Shown here one piece after another: positions 44,020-56,136 of a stretch of 64,000 nucleotides of DNA. Source of the DNA: Hygrophila difformis (taxonomy: Eukaryota; Streptophyta; Magnoliopsida; Lamiales; Acanthaceae); assembly GCA_030278955.1 (NCBI GenBank), contig JAOANR010000002.1:23484057-23548056 (forward strand), given 5' to 3'. The position numbers and the translations under genes are program-made. The notes below the pieces were generated by a model. It made no database searches and was not told the DNA's origin. It saw nothing but the letters and a program-made list of their open reading frames with translations. How positions within the stretch are numbered: position 1 is the stretch's first letter; each line of letters starts with the position of its first letter.

Positions 44020-44575
44020 CCAAGGTAATTCGAATTAATTCGAATTGTTTGGAACAAACCACATAAGACATTTTGCCTTGGTAATTTTCACCCTCGGATA
44101 AGTTAATTCGAATTATGCAGGCAATTCGAATTAATTCGAATTGCCATGCAAATTCGAATTGGCACCCAAGGCAGAATTTTCGGATGTTTTATTTAGCCAA
44201 GTAATGCCATTCGAATTATAAGGCAATTCAAATTAATTCGAATTGCCTAACTAATTCGAATTAGCATACAAAAGGCATTCTCCGCAGCAAGTATTGCAAT
44301 TCGAGTTATTCAAGCAATTCGAATTAATTCGAATTGTCCACAATAATTCGAATTAGCTTACTTAGGCACCTTGTGCAAATTTTGCCCTCAACCTCCAGTT
44401 TGAATTGTGAGTCAATTTGAATTAATTCGAATTGATCGCAGAATTCGAACTTGATTTGTTTCTCTGTCTTTCAAGCCAATTCGAATTAATTCGAATTAGC
44501 CTGAATAACTCGCATCTCTCACAGAAACCATCAATTCGAATTAATTCGAATTGATGAAATAATTCGAACCTCCCC
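44020..44575. repeat. Internal AATTCGAATT palindrome cluster of element H
   Basis: About eight groups of AATTCGAATT, mostly as the tandem AATTCGAATTAATTCGAATT plus a third copy a few bases away. The same motif fills two blocks in each LTR. The cluster ends about 15 bp before the TATA box of the F-box-type gene. Confidence 0.85.
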
Positions 44576-44585
44576 TTCCGAATCC

Positions 44586-44729
44586 TTTTTATACCCTCTT
44601 TCCCTCTCATTTTCCCTCACTTTCACTTTTCACATTTCCAAAATCCCCCGTTCTCTCTCGCGCGAAACCCTTCTTCCTCGCAAAACCAGTCACTCGTCTC
44701 GACCTTTCCTCCGTTCAAACTCGTCGGAA
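44586..44729 (+). promoter_or_regulatory. Core promoter and 5' leader of the F-box-type gene
   Basis: TATA box in CTTTTTATACCC (TATA 44,590-44,593), then a CT-rich leader (TTTCCCTCTCATTTTCCC..., CCGTTCTCTCTCG) typical of plant 5' UTRs, and an ATG at 44,730. The transcription start is probably about 44,620. Confidence 0.55.
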
Positions 44730-46853
44730 ATGGCATCTTCGTCATCGAATCCGAGTGGGAGCAGGGGGTAAGTGTTTCTTTTTCATTTTCGCACTCGGTT
44801 TTCACAGTTTTCAGTTGTGTCCCTTCGTATTCCTTGTGAAATCGGGGTTGGGGAGGGGAATGCTTTTGTTTTTCATGACGGGGAGAGTCGGAATGTGGTC
44901 GGAATAGGTTAGGCAGGTTCGGGAATGACTTAAAACCGAGTAGGCAGAACCTAGGTTTCTAGGGCTTTTTGTAGTAACTGCCATTTTTAGGGTTCGAAGG
45001 TTTCTGTGTTCTTAAGGGATGTTCATTTTGAAAATGAAGGTTGCATAAACCTCGAAAAATTCTGTTACTGTTATTTTTTTGTGGTGTTGATTCTATTGCC
45101 CTGTTTATTTTGTGATTGCTTTGTAATTTTGGTAACCTGTGAGTAGGATGAACACTGTGACATTTTCTTTTAGTCACTGTTGTTTTGATCATTATATGCT
45201 TGATGATGATGACGGACAATGCATGCTAATGATGTCTGAAAATCCATGTTTTGCAGCATGATTTTTGGAAAGATTTATGCATTACATTAGTATGTACGGA
45301 CCATTTGTGCTTGTTTGTTTTTATGGTTGTGTGTGTTTTATTACACGAGTATTTTAGTAATAAATGCTTTTGTCGGGTACATGTTGCCACACATTGCAAA
45401 CTCAACTCTAGAAGTTGATGTTTGCACATCCGGGACACGTGGTACAGACAAAACCATGCCAAAATTTTTCCAACACTTTTGGCATGGCATTTATGTGTAA
45501 AAAGACAAATTTTCAGAGTGTTCTTTGTTTAAGTGTTGATTCTTGTGCAACTTGGGACAAGTGGGGAATGTTCACAAGGAATGTTTTGTTTATATTCCTT
45601 AAAAACCCACTTCCCAAAACAAAATCCAAATGGGGGACCACTTACACCCCCAATTTCATTAAATAAACAAGTCAACACTTTTCCATAAAAATCCAAAAAT
45701 CACCTTTTGTATGTATGCATGTCTACTTTTACTTTCATTTTTATTCTTACTTTTAGTCATGGTCCATTGCTACATACTAGTAATTGCATAATTTGTCGCT
45801 TGCATTTGCTTTTCATCATTAATCTCTTATCTCCCCTATCTCACCTGATTTCAATCACTTTTTAAGTGATAAAAATCAAAAATCCTTTCGTAAGCTCAAT
45901 AACGTACGAAATATTCTCCTTTTGGTCCTTCGACCACCCAAAAACATCCTAGACTATTTATAGTCTAAGAAAAATTTTAAGGATCCAAGATCCTTATCTC
46001 TCTCTTGCTTTCCTTATTTTTGCTGTAATAAGAGTAGATTTGATAATCTGACCCCTTGGACCTTCATAGTGTACCTCAAGTGAGACAGGTGTTAGAAAGC
46101 GAACTGTACTTTGAAGTGGCTGAAGGTGTAAGGCTGAGGGTCTCAGACCTAATCATCTCTCCATGTCTTTTCAGAGACATCATTCCCCTAGTCCAAAACG
46201 AAGATCAAGAGGAGACAACCCAACTACTGGATCTGCCAGTAGAACTCTTAGGAGAGATTCTCTCCCGCATCGGAGAGGATTGCATCAAGAAAGTGTGGAG
46301 GGTCAGAGAAGTGTGTACCAAACTCAGGGATGCAGCTGATCTTCCCATTGTCTACAAGAGATGTGAACTGGAGACTACCATCGTCAAGATGTGGGAACAA
46401 AGGGTTGAACTGCAAAAGGAGGCACTCCTGGTCAAGTGCGAAGAAGCTGGCAACTACAACCTGAAACTCATCCCAGCCCTGCAGGCATTCGGAGCAGGAA
46501 ACGAAACTCTGGCTTGTGAGCTGCTAAAGGAAGGGATTGAGGACAACCACAAGGCCTCAATCTTTGTCAGGGGATACATGCTGCTTAGCAAGCTGGACAA
46601 TGAACAGGTCCAGCAGGGGGTGTCAATGATCAACAGGATCATAACCAACAGGTTCGTCATGCAATACGTTGGGACTAACGTCTTCGCATGGTTGGCTGAT
46701 AGCCTGGAGACACCCGACCTGTTCGGAAATCAAGGACCAAGAGTCTACTGCACCAGGGTGATGGAGGAAGATGAGGAAGACATGGGAGATTTCTGCGTCC
46801 CCTGCAGCCTGACGAACTATGTCCACTGGACCAGAATCTTCTTCCAAGGATAG
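44730..46853 (+). CDS. F-box-like protein gene (two exons) carried in element H
   Basis: Predicted join of exon 1 (44,730-44,767, MASSSSNPSGSRG) and exon 2 (46,070-46,853), 273 aa. The donor GGGG|GTAAGT and acceptor CCTTCATAG|TG give a phase-2 junction that keeps the exon 2 frame open. Around residues 60-110, LLDLPVELLGEILSRIGEDC, VREVCTKLRDAADLPIVYKR form an F-box. The rest (ALQAFGAGNETLACELLKEGIEDNHKASIFVRGYMLL, GVSMINRIITNR) resembles the Sel1-like helical repeats of the At2g35280-type F-box family. Such proteins are SCF ubiquitin-ligase substrate receptors. The reading frame is uninterrupted. It occupies the place where Athila elements carry an env-like ORF, and may be a captured host gene. 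The start at 46,056 is only a TTG after an in-frame stop, which supports splicing. Confidence 0.68.
44768..46069 (+). other. Intron of the F-box-type gene (1,302 nt)
   Basis: GTAAGT donor; acceptor TTGGACCTTCATAG. T-rich with scattered stops. No other gene seen inside; the short open frames (45,315-45,666) lack any recognisable motif. Confidence 0.55.
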
Positions 46854-48603
46854 AGGGGAAGGATGTTGAAGATGGACTGAATCTGTAAAGATTCACTTTT
46901 GACTGGATTGACTGGAACTGTATTTTGGTAATCTTTTGACTGATCTTTGATGCTAACTTATTCAAGTTTACAGCTGCGTCTGTATTGATGATTAGATGTG
47001 ATTAAGGTCGTGTACTGTATAACGAACCTTGGAATTGTCTGTTATGATGGTTGTACGACGTATTTTGGGTAGTCGTACATTTACTGCTTTCCAAAAGAGA
47101 ATTTCGTTTTGAGTTCTCTATTATTTGAAAAAAAAAAAAAAGATGTGTGGCAGTCCAAGATGAATAAGTGACTGTCACGCCAAAAACAAGCTGTGACGTG
47201 CTTGCATGCTCACAGTGTCTTTTTACTGCTTTCAATTAAACAAACCGGCATAAAACAAGCATGAATCTGTCACCTAAATTCACATGTTGAATTTAGGCTG
47301 ATGATGAAATCTTCGGACTATTACATTGGGATAAAACAATTAAAAATATGCATGACATGAATTCTCGAAGTTTTGAGCTATAAAAATTCAATGATATGAT
47401 CACTTGAAAGAAAAACAAATATTCATGTTGAGAATTTGATTGAATAAGTTGTAAGAAATTTTTCAAAGGCTAAATTTGAGAATAAGAGTATGACATAATC
47501 AAACCGTCCCTTGTGAGATCTGAGCCGAGTCACTTTTACTCATTTCTTTCTTTGATTGTGTGAATCAATTCGATTAAAGGACACTAGAACTTGCAATTGG
47601 GACCGATGCAAGACCATGCCATATTCCCGAAATCGAGCAAATGATCGAGGCACTTAGAAAAACCCAAAATTTTGGCTTTCGTTTGAATTCCAAACCCAAA
47701 AACATTTTCCCTTTAGGATTAACCAATCTGAGCTTTTAAGCCTAATTTTTCTTTGAAACCACTATATTATTCTCAGCCTTACAAAAAGACCTAGAAAATC
47801 AAACCCAAGTGTACATGAGCCATCCCATCAAGGCATTGTAATTTTTGATCATCAAATATGTATCAATCGGTATGCTATAAACCGATTCGAAAAAAAAAAA
47901 AAAAAGAGAGTTGAGATCTATTCAACAAGAATAAATTGCAAATGACAAAGCAAATTAGACACAGTCTAATGTCATGCAATACAAAAAGAAAGAAAAACAA
48001 AAGAAAGAAAGAAATAATGATAATCATAAATTCTACAACATGCCAAGTTATGATGGAATGGTGTCGTGCCACTTCTTAACCCAATATTTTTTCCTTTCCT
48101 ACCAAATGTTACAACCGTATGCCCCGTTATAACCTTGAATAAGACCTCGGGATCTCGATTTGAGGAAATGAGTAGGTGGCGAGTTGGTCCAGTTGCAAGC
48201 CTATGGGAGAATTTAATTGAATTGGATTTTGAGCGTTGATGATAAAAGCCAATCTTGAGAGTGAGTGAACTTTCCGATTCTACTATATGTGAGGCTCTGT
48301 TTCTATTAATCAAAGATCATGTCATGCCTGAATTCAAGAAGTAAGCCAATGAATCTTTCTAAACACTTATTCAAGAAGAATTAACAATAATGATTGGTTT
48401 GTATGTTCACTTAAGTGAGAAGTATCATTCCATTAAACACTGCAACCAAGAGAGTTTAATACTTGTAATTTTGATTGTCTTATCCCAATATAAGAAGAAT
48501 GAAATTTCTGAGGCCACGCAAATGGATTGAATATGCAGAGTCCAAGCTCCTAGGAGCACTGACTCTGACTGCTCGGGGACGATCAGTATTAAATGTGAGG
48601 ATG
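46854..48603 (+). other. 3' non-coding region of element H, downstream of the F-box-type gene
   Basis: The first 280 bp are a plausible 3' UTR, ending near an A13 run (47,129-47,141). The remainder has no coding signal and resembles the long non-coding segment of Athila elements. Another A16 run is at 47,890-47,905. It ends with the hairpin ACTGCTCG-GGGA-CGATCAGT (48,568-48,587, one mismatch), then TATTAAATGTGAGGATG, the polypurine tract of the 3' LTR. Confidence 0.6.
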
Positions 48604-48604
48604 T

Positions 48605-51600
48605 TGATAATGGCCAAAAATTGACCATTATTTTCAATCCATTTCCATGTCTGAGACGGACATTTTGATCGTATTTCCATCTTATTGTAATAAGAAAGCA
48701 GTTGAATTTAACAGATTAATGCTAGTTTGTAAAAACATTGAGCCGGTAATAAAAAGACACAAAATATGCAATTTTAAATTGTATTTGTGTTAGAAAAATC
48801 CAAAAACATGAAAAAAGGAAAAAGAAAAGAAAAAGGAATGAAAAGATGGGCAAAAGAATAATATAGCCCACAAAAATCCAAAAAGATGGGAAAAAGATTG
48901 AAAATCCCACAACTGAAATTTGGTCAAGTGTTGAAGCACAATTCGAATTGTGCAATTCGAATTAATTCGAATTGCACACAATTCGAATTGCTGAAGAGAA
49001 CAAAGAAATGGTTAAGTGTTGGAAGGGATGCAGAAGCCTAATTCGAATTGTTCAAATTCGAATTAATTCGAATTAGGGAATGAAGAGAGAAGAAACCCAA
49101 AGGCAAGAAGATGCAATTCGAATTGTTCAATTCGAATTAATTCGAACTGGCACAAACAATTCGAATTGCCAACAAATGCAAAGAGGCCAAGCAGAAACCC
49201 TCATCCAATTCGAGAAAAGACCAATTCGAATTCTTCACAACAATTCGAATTGATAACTGAAGGCCACATTTCCAGCTCAAGGAAGAGATCTCACAATTCG
49301 AATTAACTCGAATTGATTGAATTAACTCGAACTTCACTCATTGAAGCTGTGGAGCATGAGCACAACATTGGTGGGCCTAGGGTTTCGAAATTTGTCTATA
49401 AAAGCAGACCTTCCACAACAGAACAAGGAGATCAAGAATTTTGCCAAAAAGCAGCTTGGGACAAAAAGAACAGCAGGAGGTTCCACACCCCTTAAGGGTT
49501 AGGTAGGTAGTTTAGTTTAGTTTAGTTTATTTTTCCTTGCAAGTAGTATAATCTTTACATGCTTTGATCTTAGTTTAGTGTAGAAGCAGTTTGTGTAACC
49601 CTTAGAGTAGCCATTTCCAGATTTTTATATGCCTTCTAATTAGAATAAACCCTACCTTCAAGTTAATGATGGTTTTGGGTTCTTTATTTTGCTTTCAAAG
49701 TGTCAATACAAGAAAAATTTCCAGAAATGGTGTTATTCATGTGTTTTGGCACTCTTTAATGCTTTCTTTAGAAATAAATGCTTAGCATGTTTGTTTGTTT
49801 CAACTAGGTTACATTTATTATGTCCTAGTTGACATTCAAACTTAATAAATGCATGTTTGGTGGGTTGTTAGCTTGATTTTGTGCCTTAGAGCTTCAAATA
49901 AGTGTTCCTAGGTTTTAGACGTTTTTAGGTTTGTTAGTATTTATCTTTTTATCTTATTTTTCCTGCCTTGTTTTTATTTTATGCTTCCTTAGATAACTTG
50001 AGTGTTCTTAGTTTATTCATGTAGTTCTTAGATAACTAGATGTTTTAGGTTCTTTGATCTTTGATCCATTGTTTGTAGAAATAGGGTTTGAATCTTGCCA
50101 ATACCCACTGGACATGTGTTTGTTTATTTCTTGAAAACCTCACTAGGGTGGCTGTGAAGTGACATTGATGTGAGATGAGGGATTTGGTAAATCTAAACCC
50201 ATCATTAACCGCACAGTGTTCACCTAACCCATACTTGTGAGAACAAAAATTGTTGTTGTTCGAAAATGTGTAATTCGAATTGAGGCAATTCGAATTATCT
50301 CGAATTGCCTAAGAAATTCGAATTGCATAACCAAAAATTTCCTTCATGTGGTTTTCAACCAATTCGAATTCTCTAATTCGAATTAATTCGAATTGGTTCA
50401 ACAATTCGAATTGGCAAGGAAAACCACATTGTATTGCATGCCACCCATTCATGCCTTAGTTTATTTTCCCATCTCTTACCAATTTGAATTGTCCAATTCG
50501 AATTAATTCGAATTGCTGGACAATTCGAATTCACCTTCTCCTTGAGGTAAATGCCTTAGTCAATTTGAGCAAGAAAAGGACTTCGCCAATTCGAGTTGTC
50601 TAATTCGAATTAATTCGAATTGGTCAATAATTCGAATTAGATGATGTTCCAATTTCTGGCAATGATTAATTGAGTAAAGTAATACTTCATCCTTCATGCA
50701 TTCTCAATTCGAATTAACCCAATAATTTGAATTGAACTATCCCTTCTATTTTGAAAACTCCAAAAATATTTTCTTTCATGATTTGTGTAAGTTGCATGGG
50801 TGTAGCCTAGGCCCATTTCACCTAACTTTATCCATTACACATTTCAACCCATTAAGTGTCCACTTATTGTGTGCTTAACACCCACACAATACCAAAAATA
50901 TTTTCTTACTTTTATGTTTTCTCTTTCATTGTGTGTATGAACGAATAATGAGAAACACCACAGATTAATGTTGGTGAAAGGTCCCTTCGCAGGGATATCG
51001 ACTAACCCGTCTTCTGTGTGTCAATTATTATCTGTTATTTTGCATGATCTGGTTAGTGGTTGGTGGAAGCTTCGGCGAGCGTTCTCTTCACTAAGAGTTT
51101 CGATTAGTCACTCAGCCAATTCCTAATCAGATACAGTTTTAATTTTCCTTATCTTAATTTCTCAACCTGAATTCAAGTTGCAATAGTATCAACTGATGTC
51201 GACCAACATCAGTTGAGAAATATTACAGCAAGAAATATGTGGGTTCTTCTTCCACTCACAGACAAAAGAAAACTGAATGACGGCGGTCACCGTCGTTTGG
51301 AATTCTTTCTGTCTAAAATCAGTAATCTGGGATAATTGGGAACCGGACAGCAGATGTTTGCAGTCCGGAAAACCCCAACTATCTCTGGCACTCTTTTTAG
51401 CCGATTTCTTCTCATCTCAGGCTAATCCATCTTGTGTATCGCATTCTGTCTAACTCCACCATATATTTTGGGGTATTTTATTTTCCTTTTCATATACTTG
51501 TATGCATGATACTATTATGTAGATGTTCGGGTCTTATTGCTATTTTGGGGATCCTTCTCCTTGGACACAGAAGTCTTGATATAAATCTGATGTGGCATAA

Positions 51601-52822
51601 TAAACTTCCAACAAAAACTCCTTGATAAAATCCGGATCTGAGTAAGGGATAAATTCGACAGTTATGACTAATTCATCTTCCACTGGGGGTTGATTTTGAG
51701 AGCTTAGAAGCAGAGTCAGCGATTAGGTCTCATCCAGACTGAAAGGATCTGTGTTTTAATTGAGAGTTTAGTACCTGTCTAGGGAATGATTTTCAGATAT
51801 CGATTGGTTTCTCAAAATTGCTGTGTGTTGGAAATCTGATATTAGATATCGCATTAAGTCAATATCCACTTGGGTATAGATGAGATGTGATAAATAATAC
51901 TAGAGGAACAACATATAGGCCTTGGTGAATTTATAAGGTAAGGTCGAGTATTCCTTCGACTACTATCTTCTTCTGCCAAAGTCTAGAATTGAGTCTTGAG
52001 TGAGTACATCCGGAATAGGTTCATTTATGGATCTGTTTCATTTAGTTTGTATCTCATAACTACCCAGATGTTGTAAGCCCTGTGGCTTATTGATATCTCG
52101 GGGGTTCTTGATCTGCATCTGGTCACCAAGACCAGGGGCTCTTTTATACTAACGGAAAGAGACGTTTTTAATGCTTCCGAGTGATAGATTTAAATGCTTT
52201 CTTTACAGCTTTCTTTACTGCTTTCCTTTAAATGCTTTCATAGAGGTCACTCAGAAGAATTAGGGGCTGTCCATCTGTTAAAAGGTTTGAGAGTTATGGA
52301 ATGGTTTGGGGCGTGATTTGAAACTTTGGGTGTGACATGGAGGAATGATAGGAGTACTTGGCATGTTAACTAATGATATGCTAGGTGTTACTTATCCACC
52401 ACAAATGAATAATACGCCTTAGCATGGCCATGTGAGGGCAGTTGTGAGTCTGTGGTATCTTAGAAATTGTTGTCTTAAGAGCATGTAAATTCTCACCATA
52501 AGTACCTGTCTGTTAAAGGGAACATGGTGTAGAAAGCATGGGAGTTAGCTAACTAGAGGATTATCCCAAGCTAAGATCTGTGTATAAAAATGGAAGTTTA
52601 ATTGTGTTTCATCTGAATCTTGTCCAATCTTTATTATTTCCTCCCTGTCCCTTCTGTCATATTAAACTTGCTTTCTAGATAGTGTAGCATAATTTTATAT
52701 TGCTTTCGTAGTATAGATTTAATTGCTTTCTTCGACCTAGTTTACCATGCTTTGTAGAATAATTTTTACTGCTCTCATGATCTGGTTTAATTTATGTCAA
52801 GTAGTTGTTAGAAAACCTTGCA
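48605..52822 (+). repeat. 3' LTR of element H
   Basis: 4,218 bp, nearly identical to 36,931-40,901 but with the 232 bp (50,119-50,350) missing from the 5' copy and a further AATTCGAATT unit near 50,380. Two AATTCGAATT blocks (48,940-49,330 and 50,273-50,735). It ends AAAACCTTGCA at 52,822, after which the sequence returns to element G (AACTTGAAACGAG). Confidence 0.83.
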
Positions 52823-53540
52823 AAACTTGAAACGAGTAACCGAGTGGAAAATCTTAGTAAACGACGTGGGCCCTGCTTCCATCGCACATCCTCCAGTGAA
52901 CGATCCAGTACTTACTATAAATTACTGCAATTTTTGACTCCGTGCGCTTTCGGGAGCACAGTTTCTTGACACGAGTAAATAAAAATATAATATTTTGGGA
53001 AAATACTCATACAGTGGGAAGATGTTCAAAAGCTTCATGGCAGGTGCTTTCGTGACATGAAATTATGAGAAGTATCATGGCGCAGATACCAGGGACTTTC
53101 AGGGTGACAGACTGAAGGTCAATCCCGGTTGCACCATGATATTTGTCAAAAGTTTCATGGCGGGGAGGACCACAGCGCCGTTTGAGATTAAAACACCCCA
53201 CATGAGTAATAAAAAGGGAAATCTTAATATATCCTAAAACCCCTTCCCTACATCATAACTCTTTTCATTTAATAAATTCAAACCTGATATTTCAGAAAAT
53301 TACTCGTGTTAATGAAACTCGTCAAAAGTTTCACGACTCGTGAGCAGTTATGGGGATATAACTGCAGTCCTAAAGGAGAGAGAATGTGATACCCCGCAGA
53401 GAGTCGTCACGCATCGAGGTAAGAATTTAACTTTCGAGCCTCAATATTTCTATGCGTGCAAATTACTTGCCTACATTTGTTTTACCTTTCCGAGTGCGAC
53501 CCAACTTCGAGGACGAAGTTGATTTCTAAGGAGGGTAGAC
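52823..53540 (+). other. 3' internal end of element G with two hairpin/polypurine modules
   Basis: Starts with the G sequence cut by H. Contains hairpin GCAGTTAT-GGGGAT-ATAACTGC (53,344-53,365), then AAAGGAGAGAGAATG and TGATACCCC (53,387); next hairpin CAACTTCG-AGGA-CGAAGTTG (53,502-53,521), AAGGAGGGTAGAC and the LTR start TGTAATGCG (53,541). The frame GCA GTT ATG GGG ATA TAA in hairpin 1 matches the pol end of A, B and C. A repeated AGTATCATGG/AAAAGTTTCATGG word occurs in 53,025-53,170. Otherwise non-coding. Confidence 0.65.
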
Positions 53541-56136
53541 TGTAATGCGTGAGAAATCGACATTGAAAATTCCAAAAATCGAAGAATTTGATTTAATCAT
53601 TAAAACTGAAATAATTCCAAGAGAGCAGAATTAATTATGTTCAAACGATAACGACTCGGAATAGGATTACCAAATTATTCCAACGAACTCGGAAAATTCC
53701 CATATTTTAGTTTTAGAATAAATCAGGATATTAATTATTTATATATTAAAAAAAAATGGAGGTGGCGCTCAAGGTGGCGGCCAGCCAGTTGTTTGGGCGC
53801 CGCCAAGGCCAACGGGCGCCTGGCGTGTGCACCAGCGGGCCGGGAATGTGGTTCACGCGTTTTTAGCCATTAATTTTGAACCATAATGCTTTGAATCGAA
53901 CCCTCTTCATTTCTCAGACCCTTGGGGGTGTATTAAGACTCAATTGGATGGTTTAGGTAGATCAATACTCCCTACAAACATTGAATCTAGGAGAATGCAT
54001 GAATCAAAGTAGAATTAATACTCCATTGTGGGAAGTGGGATGGATGGCAGTAATGAGGATGCATATTCTGAGTTTTGGACTGTCAGTAATCTCCCAACAC
54101 TTCCAAGGTTCATCAAGGCAGCCATTGGAATGCTTCACAACCCTAAATTTATCCAAACTCATTCACCAAACCCCTCACATTTCACTAATCCGAATTTCAG
54201 ACTTCACTTGGAGAGTGGTGAGAGTTTGAGTGTTGTTCTTCATTTTCCAGGGAGTTGGTCGAATCTCTAGCCTTCCAATTCGATCATCCACGATGTAAGA
54301 AGGTTGTATTGTCCCTACATCTATTGTAGATTTGATTTTCATTCCCTTAACATAAGGATTTCTGCCAACATTTCCAAACTAGGTTCATTCGGAGGATTGT
54401 AGATCTTGTGGTTGTTCTTGGGTTGGGGATTCCAACCGAAGGTTTTCGACTTCCAATCTATTCACAAGTAAGTTAATGCCATACACACCAAGATTTAGAC
54501 ATTTTTGTTGAGTAGAATTCAAGTTCTAGATCGTTTTCCATCGAATGCCAACTCTGTCAACAACTCAATTCTATTGCATGTTTCTGTTGATTGTCGTTTT
54601 TGAATTAGATCCCTTTCTCTTTTCGAAGTATTTTCTAAACAAAAGTTGTTCCCAACACAATGAAGTATATGCCTGTAAAGTTTCATAAATTTTGGAACTT
54701 GTTTACTATGTCAAATCCAATTTGGTTTAGCATCGCGATTTGCTGTCAGTTCTGCCATTTGTATAGTTCGATCTTGTAGAGGGTTTTAGACCATCCTATG
54801 ATCGATTTTTCTTGTTGGATTCTTCATGAAAGTTGTTTATTTATGTGTCTAGTTTTTCCCTGTCATATATTATTATTTTTGGAATTGTATTATGTAAGTT
54901 ATGAATTTATTGCTACAGGTTGTCTGAAATCGCTGAAGCATCAATGTTTTAAGAATAGGGTTTTCTGAAATCGTGGTTTTTGGCCTAGAAGGATTTCTCA
55001 AATTGAAATGACTATTTCTAAGAAAAATGCGTATATTGATGTTTTCTAGCCATTTTGAATTTTTCGGAATTTTTAAAAATCATTTGCTATGTTTTCAAGT
55101 GTAAAAACGGATTCTGCTCATTTTTGGAAATAATGCTTCTAATTGCAAATCCTATGTTATGTTGTAACGACGATCTTCGAGACGATTTCGGCTTCCATTT
55201 TGAAAACTGTGAATCTGTAAATTTCTCATCTTCGTGTTGGTGAATTAGAGTTTGAATTTGGTATTGCATGAATAATTTCCTTAAGTTAAAATTATAAGTT
55301 TTGAAACTTTGTGAGTTGTGATCGAGTGGGATGCCTTATATTATTCTTGAAGGTAAGTGCACTTGGTGGAGCTCGTTGGGCTGTCCCTCTCGTAGCCAAA
55401 ATGGCAAATGGGATTATGTGGTTTATGTGATTGTAAGAGTCTATACTCCTAAATGTATCCATATGGGTTATCTAGGACTCCGGAGTGGTCTGTATAGAGT
55501 CATTGCTTTCACGACCCTAATGGGTACGAGTCCCAGAGGTTTATCCCAATGGTACGTCCCTAGATCCTTTATGTGGTTGAGTTCTTGTGGGTTCGATTCC
55601 CCAATGACGGGGTGTCCTCGATCATAATGAACATTGGTAAAAAGTTCGTTCAGAATGTGTAAGATTTTAATTAATTCCTTATCATTAAATATCCGTCTTT
55701 TTAAATAAAAATCTTTTTTTTATTACTCTACTAAAACTTCTAAAATTTTTTATGTTGTGCATTAACTTACGCAGTACCGTTTGTACTGATTTGTTGTCGT
55801 CTCTATTTTTCTCAGACTTTGAAGAGTAAGCATTGCCCGGCGGGATGGGAATTCTTCTTACAAGACTTGTCGCATTTAAATTTTTCAATTTTGCACTGAA
55901 CTTTGGACTATGTTTTGGCCAAATGTTTTGGTCCTGTTTTAGCTTCCGCACTGCTTTATTTAGGTACGGTAGATTTTAACTATGTTTAAACTTCGGGCAC
56001 TGTTTGAACGATTTTAAGTATTTTAAATTATTGATGCAACTTAAGCCTTAGTAAATGAGCTCGATTTGATCGTGTCATATTTAAAAGGGTGTGGCGGTAA
56101 CGTCTCGGCCTGGGTGACCAAAACCGGGGTGTTACA
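53541..56136 (+). repeat. 3' LTR of element G
   Basis: 2,596 bp, TGTAATGCGTGAG...CCGGGGTGTTACA. A CpG-rich dyad block with GGCGCC words is at 53,760-53,850. From 54,105 it matches the truncated 5' LTR. No gene; short frames near 53,981-54,270 are LTR shadows. Confidence 0.82.

Larger units (their letters stand above)
36931..52822 (+). mobile_element. Athila-like gypsy element H with F-box gene, gag and protease deleted
   Basis: Outer LTRs 36,931-40,901 and 48,605-52,822 (TGATAATGG...CTTGCA). Between them: RT-RNase H-integrase (40,897-43,562), hairpin/polypurine-like site (43,646-43,678), AATTCGAATT-rich block, two-exon F-box-type gene (44,730-46,853), non-coding region, hairpin and polypurine tract (48,568-48,604). 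PBS, gag and protease are absent: the 5' LTR joins RT directly. The flanks share ACT (CGACT left, AAACT right), an imperfect TSD, and removing H rejoins the end of G's pol. The LTRs are nearly identical apart from a 232-bp gap, so H is younger than G. Confidence 0.82.
29205..56136 (+). mobile_element. Old Tekay/Del-like chromovirus element G (split by element H)
   Basis: Plus-strand order: truncated 5' LTR (29,205-31,248), PBS (31,252), ORF0, gag, protease, RT, RNase H, integrase, chromodomain (to about 36,930), insertion of H (36,931-52,822), 3' internal end (52,823-53,540) and 3' LTR (53,541-56,136). The coding region has many stops and frameshifts. Several are TGG or CGA changed to stops, as expected from cytosine methylation decay. 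The 5' LTR lacks about 560 bp at its outer end, so no TSD can be tested. Confidence 0.85.

Noticed and set aside
47129..47141. A13 run after the F-box-type gene as a retrocopy poly(A) tail
   Set aside because: The gene keeps an intron, and A runs are common nearby (47,890; 57,281), so a processed retrocopy is not supported.
43677..48603. Reading 43,677 as the start of the 3' LTR belonging to the RT-integrase of H
   Set aside because: Possible, because the GTGAGGATGTTGATA word matches, but no matching 5' partner is in the window, and the outer LTR pair with shared flanks explains the data better. Kept as an alternative.
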